This document shows positions 45,748 to 55,813 of a DNA stretch of 64,000 nt, piece after piece. Position 1 is the first letter of the stretch. Each line of letters opens with the position of its first letter. The notes below the pieces were generated by a model, which was not told the DNA's origin, ran no database searches, and saw only the letters and a list, made by a program, of their open reading frames with translations. The position numbers and the translations under genes were made by a program. Location of the stretch: the NCBI GenBank assembly GCA_012656075.1, contig JAAKBF010000255.1, positions 372,001-436,000 of the forward strand, written 5' to 3'. This DNA comes from Phytophthora hibernalis. Lineage: Eukaryota > Oomycota > Peronosporomycetes > Peronosporales > Peronosporaceae.

Positions 45748-46266
45748 ATGGTCTCTCGGGAGCAGGCAATGTGGTCATATGACCGTGCACGCGGAAGCAG
45801 TGGAGGTGACCTGTTTCGTTTGCTCCGTGAGCGTGTTCAGCCACGTGTGGGATGGTTTGAAGCGTCTTCGTTGGGAAGATCACCGTGGAAGAAGGTCGGT
45901 GCTGCGTTCCAAGAGTGGAAGGAAGACATGCAGGACATCGAGCACGCTCAGAGACTCAGCGGGTTATACTGGGCCAAAGACAGTCGCCGTGGACCCCGAC
46001 CTGAAGTGGTGTTGGCCGGTACTCGTGAGGGTCGACGTGCTATGACTGAGCAGGTTCGCAACGTTCGACGAGAAGCGGCTCGAAGAGGGTGTCTCGGTTC
46101 GGTTGGGGAGGATGTCCCGAGTCAGAACGGTGGCAACCGTCTTGACTCGGAAGCAATCCGGCTGAACGAGATTGCTGCTCAACTTTGTGCTGAGCAGCAA
46201 CGGGAGGATGAGCTGGCTGCCCTGTCGCAGCTACGGAGGGATGGTCGCTCGGTGACGCAACTATAG
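45748..46266 (+). CDS. Sense frame running into the 3' LTR of Gypsy-1
   Basis: An intact 172-codon frame starts with MVSREQAMWSYDRARG upstream of the LTR and ends with TAG at 46264-46266, about 150 bp inside it. It is rich in Arg and Glu, with Trp-containing segments (VGWFEASSLGRSPWKKVGAA) and an amphipathic C-terminal helix (LNEIAAQLCAEQQREDELAA). Whether it is expressed is unknown; the position recalls accessory genes that overlap a 3' LTR. The 5' LTR lacks its first half. Confidence 0.5.
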   Translation: MVSREQAMWSYDRARGSSGGDLFRLLRERVQPRVGWFEASSLGRSPWKKVGAAFQEWKEDMQDIEHAQRLSGLYWAKDSRRGPRPEVVLAGTREGRRAMTEQVRNVRREAARRGCLGSVGEDVPSQNGGNRLDSEAIRLNEIAAQLCAEQQREDELAALSQLRRDGRSVTQL

Positions 46267-46673
46267 CATTTGGCTCAGTTTGGTGGGACCCTGGGATTGG
46301 TGGAACCAGGGCCCCCATATTTCGAATGGCGGCAAGCGGCGTGGAAGAGCGAGGAACGACGGCGTTGCGGCGCTGCAAGGACGGAAGGCATGGCCGTGAA
46401 GGAGGGCAAGGACAAGGACAAGGACAAGGACGACGCAGGAGGGGTGTCGTGGAGGCACGACAGGATGACAACGGATCGGTAAGTCAGGAAGTAGGAGGGA
46501 CGGCCGCACGGCACGCCCCGAGTTCTAGTAGGAGCTCAGTCATGAAAAAGCCTTGGAACCAGCAAGTTAATATCTTTTGTATTGATTTGTTGTTGTTATT
46601 GATCTACTCTCCTAGAACGCACCTGTCTGCCATACGCCTCGAGGACCGTCCTAAATCAAGGCGGCTCGCGACA
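46113..46673 (+). repeat. Gypsy-1 3' LTR
   Basis: Partner of 17334-17888, with one additional GACAAG hexamer and about nine substitutions. It is followed by the GTAT duplication at 46674-46677. Confidence 0.88.
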
Positions 46674-46887
46674 GTATAACTTAGTGGTGTCGCGGCTATG
46701 TGTACCACAACCGTTACGTCTACAACGCCACATTCGAGTGGTCAACTTCAACGTGGCTCGATCTTCGAGAAAGCAATAGCAGCAAGCCTGTGGAAGAACG
46801 CACGGCGTGTGCAGGAGAATTTTTATCTAATGGATGTGAATTGAACATCTGATGGATGTGATGGCAGTTGCAGCCATTATTGCTGCG

Positions 46888-46937
46888 CTGGACGCCTGCC
46901 AAAATAGCATAGGCACCTGTCATATCCACTGCAGATA
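46888..46937 (+). repeat. Left inverted repeat of the PIF/Harbinger-type region
   Basis: Starts CTGGACGCCTGCCAAAATAG and ends CTGCAGATA. It pairs with the reverse complement of 52069-52119. Confidence 0.75.
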
Positions 46938-47143
46938 AGCCGGGCTTAAAAATATATGTCAACATATCGGCCGGAGGCGGCACCACAAATACCGTAAATG
47001 GACGTAGTGTGTCGGACGAGAAGAGCCCAGGCCCCTGGGAATACGGATGTAGCCAGGCGTTCAACCTGACACTTGAGTTCGGACACTGTACGGGGCAGTA
47101 TCCTTCTTCGTTTCACTTTCGAATTTCCCGCCTGGCTGCGGTC

Positions 47144-48428
47144 ATGGAGGAGAGCGACGACATGGACGCGCTACTATGCCTCACGGAGATCTACCTGAAG
47201 TATGAGAACGACTTGTACAAGGCTCGCGCGGAGGTGCACAGACTGTTACTCCTCGAGGCGTGGAGGATCGCCATGCGGAACCGTCATTACCTCACAACCG
47301 AGCGCTTGGACCCCGAGCGACTCAGCGTGGATGACGCTGTACAAGTACGCAAGCGACACAAACTTCCTCAATGCCACCAGTCTTACCAGGTAAGATCTTG
47401 TCGTAGTCATTAATCCCTTTTGGTTGCCTAGCCTAACCACATGCTGTGTGGTCAATAGACCTACGTTCCTCCAATTGCTCCAGCGGTTTTCTAGCTTCTA
47501 CACTCTACGCGCGCCTTCGTCACGCGGCCGTCCTGCGAAGCTTCGATACCTCCACCAAGTGCTGGGTCTTGTTCTCTGCTTTTACATTGGTTCGATGGAG
47601 CAGAGCACGCTCTGTATGCTGTTCGGAGTGCCGCCAGCGACTCTCGCGAGGACGCTGCGCAGGGCCGAGAAGGCTCTTTCGCAGGCACTGCTGGGGTTTG
47701 CTCCTGCGCGGATATCTTTTCCCTCCCCGCACAGCAAGTAAGGCTGGCCAAGCTGGTCAAAGCGAGGGAACCCCTTCTGAAGCATACCTTCGGGTTCATA
47801 GATGGCAAGAATCTTCGGGTACGGACTGATACGGAAGTTTATTTATCTTTCAGCCCTAGCTAATGCTTGAACTTCTTGCGGGTGATGCAGCCGTCCAGCG
47901 CAGACCTCCAGAACGCCATGTACAATGGCTGGCTGCACTCGGTGTTCGTGACAGGCACCATCTGCTTCGCCGCGGACGGCTGCATCATTTGGTGCAAGCC
48001 CAACTGCCCCGGGTCGTGGAACGACTCAGACACGTCGTTGGGCTTCCACATGAAGCTGCTTGATACCACAGTTTGCCCCGACGTCCGTATGAACGTTGTC
48101 TCCGACTGAGCGTTTCCCTGCTCGACGGAGATGACGGCCGCATATTGACCCCGCTGAAGGACGGAGACATCGATCGAATTGTTCCCTCACTCCGCAGCTC
48201 GGCGAGGACGCTGCACAACGCCATCACGTCGGTGCGTCAGGCTGCGGAGTGGGGCATGGGTAGCATGCAAAGGTGTACAGTAGGCTTAATCTTCCCCTGC
48301 CGTACGACCCCGTGGTGCGTGGGCTCAGACTGAATAACATTTTCAGGCTGGCCAATTACCAGGTTCGCACCGTGGGAATTTCACAGATACGAACCACCTT
48401 CAGTGGTGAGCTGGAGCTGCCGACGTAG
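47144..48428 (+). pseudogene. PIF/Harbinger-type DDE transposase (introns, frameshifts)
   Basis: Predicted DNA-cutting transposase of the DDE_Tnp_4 family. From the ATG at 47144 the first part (MEESDDMDALLCLTEIYLKY) changes frame near 47325 and splices at 47389. An intron (47390-47458) ends in TAG before PTFLQLLQRFSSFYTLRAPS, a helix-turn-helix. The catalytic core has GFIDGKNLR (first Asp), a likely second intron (47819-47890), then NAMYNGWLHSVFVTG and ADGCIIWCKPNCPGSWND (second Asp). The sense is broken near 48107 and 48270 and ends NYQVRTVGISQIRTTFSG before TAG at 48426. An oomycete-like initiator (TTTCACTTTCGAATTTCCC) lies just upstream at about 47110. It is convergent with the Myb-like gene. 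Confidence 0.8.
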
Positions 48429-48792
48429 TTAGGCTACTACCACGTCGTAGGAGCTGATTCCAGAGTCTGCTTTGATGAGTTGCGAAAAGTATGATCGTTT
48501 TCGTATGTATGTACCTCTGCGGCTTTGCTGGCTACATGTTGAATTGCGGACGAATTGTAGGTGATGGTGCCAAGTGTCCGGTTCAAGACGCGAAGCGAGC
48601 ACTTCTTCCTCTACTTCTATTCTTATGTTCATGTACATGTGTTGCAGTTGCATTAGGAGTTAGCAGAGGTAGTTGGTGATGAATGAAACGCTACAAGTAA
48701 ATGATCCTCTTCTGACTTGATCCGTAGTTCGCTAGAGCTCCGATGCACGACTGAGAGATCCAACAGACCTTGGAGATGACAGCCCTCAGCAA
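48429..48792. other. Spacer between transposase and Myb-like gene
   Basis: About 360 bp between two converging genes. No conserved frame seen. Confidence 0.4.
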
Positions 48793-50044
48793 CTATTCCT
48801 TCTTGAAGATTGCGCCGATCAACATGATCATCTCCTGTGTTCGCAAACGCGCGTCCTCTTTGTCACGGCGCGCGCTCGTCGGCCTCCAGCTTGTCCTGTC
48901 GGCGGCGCTCCTCGGCCTCGACCTTCTCGGCTTGGATCCGTGCTTCCTTCGCTGCAGTTTAGTGGTGGCGCTGATCTTCCTCGGCACGTCGAGCTTCCGC
49001 CTTTCGTTCGTTTTTCGCGGAAAAACAGCATCATCTCAAAGTTCTGCTCCCCAGGTTGCTGCTGGCATTCTCAAGGTCCGCAAGTTTTTCAGCGAGGTGG
49101 TAGTCATCATGGCGCGGAGGCATTCCGCCTTGACGAAGCTTGCTTCAGCTTCATCCTGGTTCCTCTCCATCCCTCGCGCGCTTGGCTCCAACACTATCGC
49201 GGAACGAGTACAGATAGCCGCCCCCAAGGCGGTTGGATGAGCTTTGAAGCGATGCATGGCGATGGTCTTCCTGTTCATCGCGCGAGCCAAATTTGAAGCC
49301 ACGCGCCGCTGTAGTCTTCGACGTCTTAGCGGCTGCCACGGGTTCGCAGCTATTCGAACTCGGGGAACTGGCCCTTCGTGGTTTCTTCAAACCCGCCGAA
49401 TGCAGCTGGCGGGTCGCCGGCACGGACGGAAGTGGTGATGGTCTCGGCGTGGGGGCAAACGCCTTCAGACCATCGACGCCAACATGCACATCGCACGTAT
49501 CTGGAGCCTCGGTGTGGCGGGGGGGCGGATAGCCAGAACGTCGTTCACGAGTTGGTCGCACGCAGATTCACTAGTAGTACAGCCACCGCTGTCGCATGGG
49601 GTGCTGATTGGGCTGGCGATGCCAGCCTGAGTCGTACATCCGACACCATCTCCGACGTCAAAGTACGGGTCGAAGCTGAAGTCCGACTCGACGAAACCCT
49701 CGTCGCCCTCCTGGCCATTTTCACCCCTTCATCCTCATCAGCCACGTCATCCATCTCGACGACGTTCGCCTTGTCGTTGATGGATCGCTTGGCCAGCTTC
49801 GCCTTCTTCACGTGCGGGGCATCTCGGCAGTACCAGTCGGCTTGCGCATGCTGTAGAGGGCCTTGAACTTGCGTTTCAGACTGTCAAGGTCTCGTTCGAC
49901 CCAGCTACGGCCTCGGTTCAGGTTGTAGTCGGAACCAATCCGCTCCCACTCGTCCTTGCCGAGCGGCAGGTGCTCTTCGACGATTTCGAGAAGGCGTTCG
50001 ATCTCCACGAGCTTGTAGTTAGGGCTCCCGCTTAGCTTAACCAT
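48793..50044 (-). pseudogene. Myb/SANT-like (DUF6818-type) DNA-binding protein
   Basis: The ATG at 50044 starts MVKLSGSPNYKLVEIERLL. A Myb-like tri-helix follows (EEHLPLGKDEWERIGSDYN, then GRSWVERDLDSLKRKFKALY), as in the DUF6818 proteins common in oomycete repeats. A single-base loss near 49811-49816 breaks the frame; the next frame carries KKAKLAKRSINDKANVVEMDD. Further shifts near 49560 and 49040 lead to a Ser/Arg-rich middle and a C-terminal tail ending EMIMLIGAIFKKE at 48793. In PIF/Harbinger elements such a protein binds the ends and helps the transposase enter the nucleus. Confidence 0.72.
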
Positions 50045-50542
50045 CTGCAAGACAGCCACGTAAATATTACGACCAGGTCGCGCAAGATTGAGCAGTATAA
50101 CGGCGTACCGCTGGCGTTTGTTGGAAGAGTCGAGGACGTGCACTTGGAGGTGGTGGCGCGGGCGGAGATGAAGCTTGAGGGCTACCCGGAGAATCCGAAA
50201 ATGAGTTGAACGACTGCGGTGGCGGCGGCGGAGGCAGCAGGATCAATCGCCTCCACCACGTCGCCCGTAGCTGCTAGGGCAACGAATACACCGCTGAAAA
50301 TCGTTGGCTAGCCAGCTTCAAGGCGCGAAAACTCGCGCTCAAACACCCAGCTACGACCCCAAAGATTCCACCGTGAAGAGATGCGATGCTTGCGTTCGCG
50401 CCAAATCCATCGAACGGCTGCCGTCGCTCGAAGCAACAACCTTTCGAATCACCAGCCGTGCGCAGTGCTATCATCAACTATCCTTCGTTATTTGCGCATG
50501 CAGCGCATCAAACCTTACCAACACGATGCAACGCATGTACAA
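50045..50542. other. Spacer between Myb-like and SET genes
   Basis: About 500 bp. Short frames only (for example 50304-50675 on the plus strand), without recognisable domains. Confidence 0.4.
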
Positions 50543-51757
50543 CTACACCTCGGTCTTACTGTTCTCGTCCTCGCTACGTGCCATCACTTGCAATGGATCA
50601 CGTTGGTCCTGGATGTTGCGGTGGCGACAAGTGTCAGCTCGGCATCGACAAACGAACCAGAGATCGTCGCCGTAGTCGACAGTAATCTCCTCACCTCGGC
50701 GAACACACTCTGTGGTTGCTACGACGACGGTCGTGCGTCTCTCTTGGCGACCTCGCGGAACTCGGCGACCGGGTTACAGGAGTGATTCACAAACCTCATG
50801 ATACCACCCATCCTCTCGGCGTTGATCGCCACGCGCACGGGGGTCGACGGGAGATCGGGGCGCGTCTTCATGACCAACCTGTACCCGCGGTTACGGGGAC
50901 GGTCGCGAGCGGAAGCGCGGACATGCTCCATTTCGCCCAGATATTGACCGAGTACCTGGCCGGCGTCAATGTCATAAGCCGCAACCACGCTCAGCGAAGA
51001 CGTGCGCGTGTTGCGCATGAGACAGACGAAGTCGGATTCCGCGAGACCGTTTCCGCATTTGCCTTCGTAGGGGCAGCAGTTGGCGTTGCAGTACAAGTTC
51101 ATTGCGGCGTTGCGACAGGAGTCCGAACGACACGGTGCAGAGCATGCGCACCAGCCAAAGTGCGCTACCGACGGGAAGACCGTTGTACTGCTTGCGCAAG
51201 TGCGCCACATTGGCCACCGTGCGAGAACGAAGACGTCGTCCGGGGCCGATGCTCGAGACGGGCGGCGCACCTCGTCAGGTAGGGACAACGTGATCTTGGG
51301 TTCTGTGTAGTCGAGGGCACCACGATCAGGTCGCCGAGCCGTCACACGTGGGCGAGTACGGAGCTGAGGCTGTCCGGCGAGACTGTCGTCGGTCTTGGCG
51401 CGAGAGAGCCGACGTCAAACGCGTGGACATGATGGGCGAACGGGGCGGCGTTTCCAGAAGCACTGGAGACGACGTTGTCGGGCTTCGCAGGCGGAGCTGC
51501 ACTTCTGGCGAACTTGACGGCGGATTCGTTTCGCACTTTGACAATATCAGCTTACCAGGTGCAAGCCACGGGAGTGTCAGTGTGCCAGCGGACGCGTCGT
51601 CGGTTATGGATTTCACGTCGTGGCTAAAGCTTGAGATGCCGTTGCGCTGCGACGACTGATCTCGCTGCACGTTCGGCGGCGTGTTCTCCTCCTCGCTTGA
51701 TGAGTCCACGACACATCGGAGTTTCCATCGAACAGTCGAATTCGTCAGCCGTCCCAT
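50543..51757 (-). pseudogene. SET-domain lysine methyltransferase-like gene (frameshifts)
   Basis: Predicted histone-lysine methyltransferase, using S-adenosylmethionine. From the ATG at 51757 (MGRLTNSTVRWKL) a Ser/Pro/Thr-rich N-terminus runs to about 51330. It is followed by the segment NVAHLRKQYNGLPVG and a Cys-rich AWS-like pre-SET part (CACSAPCRSDSCRNAAMNLY, then NANCCPYEGKCGNGL). The SET core has GQVLGQYLGEME, then RFVNHSCNP (the RFINHxCxPN signature), then ITVDYGDDLWF in another frame. A post-SET C-x-C cluster (VCRCRADTC) precedes the stop at 50543. Breaks lie near 51310, 51190 and 50725. The catalytic motifs are kept, so the protein fold was under selection until recently or the shifts are errors. 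Confidence 0.75.
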
Positions 51758-52068
51758 GGTTTCTGCAGATGCAGCAGCAGTTGTTAGAATCACGCTACAA
51801 GTAACAATACAGCAAACTTTTTGAATCCAAGCTCACTTTTCAATGTGGTCTTCGCGCTTTTGACGCAGATTGCAGAGTGAGCGACTTGTCAAAACGTCGG
51901 AAGATATATGTCGGCGTTTAAGCCACCAGAGTGATGGTATGTTAGATGAGAGTGATGATTAGCATAAAGTATACAAAAAGCAAGACTAACCGTTTAGATG
52001 GGTTCACTGCATAAATCTAGGGGTAGGTGGGTCTCGTGAGACCAGATTACATGTCGACATATTTTGCC
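51758..52068. other. Region upstream of the SET gene
   Basis: About 310 bp of AT-rich sequence before the right inverted repeat. No gene seen; presumably the promoter of the SET gene. Confidence 0.35.
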
Positions 52069-52119
52069 TATCTGCAGCAGATATGACAGGTGCCTATGCT
52101 ATTTTTGGCAGGCGTCCAG
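52069..52119 (-). repeat. Right inverted repeat of the PIF/Harbinger-type region
   Basis: Reverse complement of 46888-46937 with one indel and two mismatches. Confidence 0.75.
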
Positions 52120-52754
52120 TGATCGATCTAACTGCCTGCCAACCTTAAATGAAAATGCTTTCGTCGCTCTTCATTCCTAAGAATGCCTTTCATGATCATT
52201 CTGGTGGAAAAGCTCGAGGCTTATAATTCTTGCGCGAACGCGGCGTTCGGTAACTTTGTTCGGAACCTTTAAAGTTCGTGCATACACACAAAAGTGTCAG
52301 AATACACCCTTCCTACTCATGTAAACACAGTTGAAAGATCAGAACCTCATCAAAATCGATGAATTAAAACCAAGATGACGGCACCCACATCCAGGTTTGA
52401 GGCCCCCGTGAAGGTCCGGACCAAAGCCTCTATACCTGCAGGACCACTGCAGCCAAATCGAGAAGAAACACCCAAGATATCGGTGCCGTGTCCCTTCTCG
52501 GCCGATTCGGTGCGCGCGGTACATACCTCGAAAGAAATCATGGTGCTTGTGTATCATGAAGCGTTCGCTACGATCACATGTGAAAACGAATTTTGTGAAT
52601 TGGAAGTCTAGGTTTGTCTACAGGCGATCGGTACTGCCGTTGTTGCTGTAGGCCAGCGGAAGTTTTGTAGGAGATTCGTCTTTTGCTCGGATCACCTTTT
52701 TCGCCTTGGTCCTGCTACTTACAAGCGATTTAACGCCGCTACTTCGAGAGCTGT
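52120..52754. other. Intergenic spacer, nothing recognised
   Basis: About 630 bp. The only frames (for example 52375-52611 plus) lack domains and coding character. It marks the return to host sequence. Confidence 0.4.
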
Positions 52755-53806
52755 TTATACTAGGGAGGAGACGCCGTCCCCGCGAGTTCCTGCAGTGCGA
52801 ATCTTGCTGGCCATGTTGCGTTTGGCGCTGAGTAGGGAGTTTTGCAGCGTCACTACAATTCCGTGCGCCTCACCTAGATACGTGGCTGTGATCTCCTTCC
52901 CTTTCTTGTAGGACTGCAGACTGAGGTCCCAACACTTGAGAAACTCCTGCTCAACGCCCACGTTGTGGTACGCGATGCCCAGTACTGCGACGCGATCCAG
53001 TTTAATGTTTGGATTGGGGTCGCCGCTCTTCCCACCGAAACCTTTGCGAGTTGGACTCGATCCACCATTAATTGATCCGCCACCACCATCTCGACCCAAT
53101 TGCAGCTCTTCATGCAGGAAAATCAGTGCCGACTGTGCGTGACCCAATGCGCTCTGGTGCTTACCAAGTTGCGATAGTACCGCGCACATGTTGAGGTGTG
53201 TGTCTGCCTTGTTGGGTAAATTGTCAAGCCGCGCCTCGATCTTGAGCGCTTCAGTTAAATAGGTCAGTGCCTTGTGGAGGTTGCCCTGTCGTCGGTAGTA
53301 GCACGCCAAGTTGTTGAGCGTGACAGCTCGGCCTGCCGGATGTCTTTCTGTGAGGATCTCCGCCTTCTTCAACAGCTCCAGCACCACGCGGAACTCCTCC
53401 TGCTGTAAATACGTCATCGCCAGGAGATTGCACATTTCCCCACAGTCCGACAAGACGCCCAGACTTCGTTGCTGTCGGCCCCAAAGAAGTGCTGCCGGAG
53501 CACGAGCCCCTTCTCCATGCACTCCAGCGCTTCCGTGTACCTGCCCTCCTGCTGCAATTGTGCGCATTTGTCATCGAGTCTCTGCAGCGCCACGAGCTCC
53601 TTCTGGTTCTCGATGAAGTGCGTCTCCTCCAGCTCCTCCAGCACGGTAACTCGCTTCGATGGAGCTGGAGACGGCGATAAAGCAGGGGTCTTCACCGCCT
53701 CCATCGAATCGTTCACGTCAGTCTGTGGGGTTGGCGACCCATCATCATTCGTGTCAACCTCCAAGTGTTCAGCATCTCCAATGACCGACATCGTCTTCTT
53801 TTCCAT
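52755..53806 (-). CDS. TPR-repeat protein (kinesin-light-chain-like repeats)
   Basis: From the ATG at 53806 (MEKKTMSVIGDAEHLEV) the protein has about 350 residues: a Ser/Pro-rich N-terminus, an amphipathic helix (TVLEELEETHFIENQKEL), then five or so TPR units, including TLNNLACYYRRQGNLHKAL and THLNMCAVLSQLGKHQSAL, of the type seen in kinesin light chain. A low-complexity GGGGSINGGSS insert lies near residue 250. A single frame slip near 53455 joins GADSNEVW to CGEMCNLLAM and is probably a sequencing error. Likely a scaffold protein; partner unknown. It is divergent from the methyltransferase, with 241 bp between starts. Confidence 0.75.
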
Positions 53807-54047
53807 CTTGCCCAATGTAAACCCAGGTAAATCAAATGCAACTTATGCACATGAAGGGGTGCAAGTCTTCAACTATTGATAGACTACATGGCTACACTAT
53901 TGTACCACTGCAATCGGTACAAACGACGTAACGGCCGAGTCGAATGGCTACCCTCGCTTGTTCTGCTGGACGCGTGCCACGTGAGTCAGAAATCCTTCAG
54001 CAATTCACAGATTTTCTAAACATCTTGGTGTCTGCTACTTGGTGACA
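53807..54047. promoter_or_regulatory. Divergent promoter between TPR and methyltransferase genes
   Basis: The 241-bp spacer separates two outward-facing ATGs and must hold both promoters. No individual site is assigned. Confidence 0.5.
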
Positions 54048-54842
54048 ATGGGGGCGGCTCCGCGTGGCGATACCGGTGCCATGGTCCAACAACAGGAACA
54101 AGTCGATGATGACAACATGTGCAGAAACAACGGAGACCAGGAACAAGACCAGGAGGAGCTTGTGACGCATATCGTCTCGTTGCGGGTACAAGTCGATGAT
54201 GCTTCGCAACGGGAGGTGCTGCTGGAGTTCGAGTGCAATTGGACGCCGGGTATCGGCGGATCGGTGTGGACCAGCGGCAAGCTTCTCGCAGCGCACCTTG
54301 AACTGCAACGCGAAACCTACCGTTCGATCTTTGATGGTGCGCGTGTGGTGGAGCTCGGCAGTGGTACGGGTTTTGTGGGTCTCATGATCGCTTCCTGCTT
54401 CAAGCCGTCGCATGTGTTCCTCACAGACCTGCAGACGCATATCCACGGCTTGCAGCGCAATTTGAAGCGGAACGCGGCGGCAGTGAGGCTTGCACGTCAA
54501 GGAGTTGAGTTGGGGGTCAACTGAACAGGAGACGCGTCTGCTCGAGTCGATCTCCGCAACGAATGATGACCTTGAAGGTGCACAGGTAGATGTCATCGTG
54601 GGCACCGACGTAGCGTATCTACGGGAGTTGTACGACCCCTTGCTGCACACGATAAACCGCTTGGCGACGTCGCGTACGCTGGTTCTTCTGGGACTCGACC
54701 GCACCGACACGCAACTCACTTTCTTCCGCCAACTCGAAAAAGACGGCTTCAAGTACCACAAGATCCCGGATTTCCAGCTTCCGATGGAATTTTGGGGTCG
54801 TGACTTTGACTATTCGAGATCCGTCGCGCGGCCAAGTGTTAA
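54048..54842 (+). CDS. METTL21-like protein lysine methyltransferase
   Basis: Seven-beta-strand methyltransferase of the Methyltransf_16 family, predicted to methylate lysines of cytosolic proteins such as chaperones or elongation factors. The start MGAAPRGDTGAMVQQQ lies at 54048. Family motifs are GGSVWTSGKLLAAHLE, the SAM-binding motif I VVELGSGTGFVGLMIA, the post-II acidic residue in FLTDLQTHIHGLQRN, VIVGTDVAYLRELYDPL and FWGRDF near the end. The frame slips near 54480 and near 54808. At 54808 one added G gives a short natural ending with a TAA at 54840. Substrate cannot be told from sequence. Confidence 0.82.
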
Positions 54843-55813
54843 TCCATCAACCCAGCTTCGGAGCAAGTTGCACCCTGAACGGAGTGCAAAATTCACTGGC
54901 GTCGTCCCGGGAAACTTCACTCTTGGTTGCAACAATTGCAGCACGCTATTGTAGATATTGTACCAACACAACCGAAGCAAGACATTTACAGTCGTAATAG
55001 ACTTCATATACACGAGTTGCTTCATGTCGGCATCGACTCCGCGGTCATGACGTGGCAACGAGGAATCGTGAAGCCATTTGGCCGCGACGCGACCACCGTA
55101 CACATGGTCAAAGCGTGCGACAATATCCTCAACCTTCACTTTTTCGCAAGATCCGTTACAGTTTAAGTATCCTAAATGCACGTTTCACTGCGCTGCCAGA
55201 GCACTTCAATGGTTATTGCTGCAATGCCAAGGTGTCGGTCAGGGACCACCCAGGTGGGAACAACTGCAGTGGCGTGAACAACGAGTGCAGTCGGCTGCGC
55301 TTCAAGGGCGATCGGATCGGGCTCACTCCACAACCGGACGGCGAGATTCACCCCCTCCACATCCGACTTATTTATACAGGACCTTCCACCGCGACCTCCG
55401 TCCCTGCGGATTCTTGCGCGCACATTCCTGCGCATCATGCAGTTGGGGTTTTCCTCCGCTTGCAGCCTGCATTGCAGCGGCATCAAAGACTGCTCATGGT
55501 CCGTCGTGGCCAGCTTCTCCACGCAGCAACAAGCTACTCACCATTCCATTTCCCCCAAATATTATCAAGACGCTTACGATTTTCTTTGGCGTTACCCAGC
55601 CCCGTCGCAGAAAAGGTATCTTCCCGGGGTTAAACTCCAAAACCCCTCCTCCTCCATCTTCCACCCACCTTAAAACCCGCACTTACCGTCATAAAACCCA
55701 CGTCCCCTTCCAACCGGCTACACAAAACCGCCATTCAGTCCTCACTAGGAAAATCGCCACCACCCCCGCAAGTCGATTAGGGCTCCTCAGGTTGAAGCAA
55801 TCCAACCGCCATA
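54843..55813. other. Region with coding-like minus-strand stretches
   Basis: On the minus strand 55522-55172 and 55170-54870 read as protein-like sequence (ARFDHVYGGRVAAKWLHDSS in the second). They might be two exons of one gene, but I find no convincing start, splice pair or domain. The plus strand near 55535 has an initiator-like TCACCATTCC that could serve the gene at 55814. Confidence 0.25.

Larger units (their letters stand above)
17334..46673 (+). mobile_element. Gypsy-1: Ty3/gypsy retrotransposon interrupted by Gypsy-2
   Basis: LTRs of 555 and 561 bp (TGTCCCGAG...GCGACA) flank gag, protease, reverse transcriptase, RNase H and integrase on the plus strand, then an opposite-strand frame, then a sense frame entering the 3' LTR. 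Target duplication is GTAT. Removing Gypsy-2 and one GTTG leaves about 15 kb. The LTRs differ at about nine positions plus one 6-bp unit. Pol carries several nonsense changes and shifts, so this copy is inactive. A fragment of Copia-A has also entered near 44.2-44.8 kb. Confidence 0.9.
46888..52119. mobile_element. PIF/Harbinger-type region with transposase, Myb-like and SET genes
   Basis: Inverted repeats at 46888-46937 and 52069-52119 match at all but about three positions. They enclose a DDE transposase (+), a Myb/SANT-like gene (-) and a SET-domain gene (-). A transposase plus a Myb-like DNA-binding protein is the classical PIF/Harbinger pair. I could not find a 3-bp target duplication at the repeat ends, so these may be subterminal repeats. 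All three genes appear frameshifted. Confidence 0.55.
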
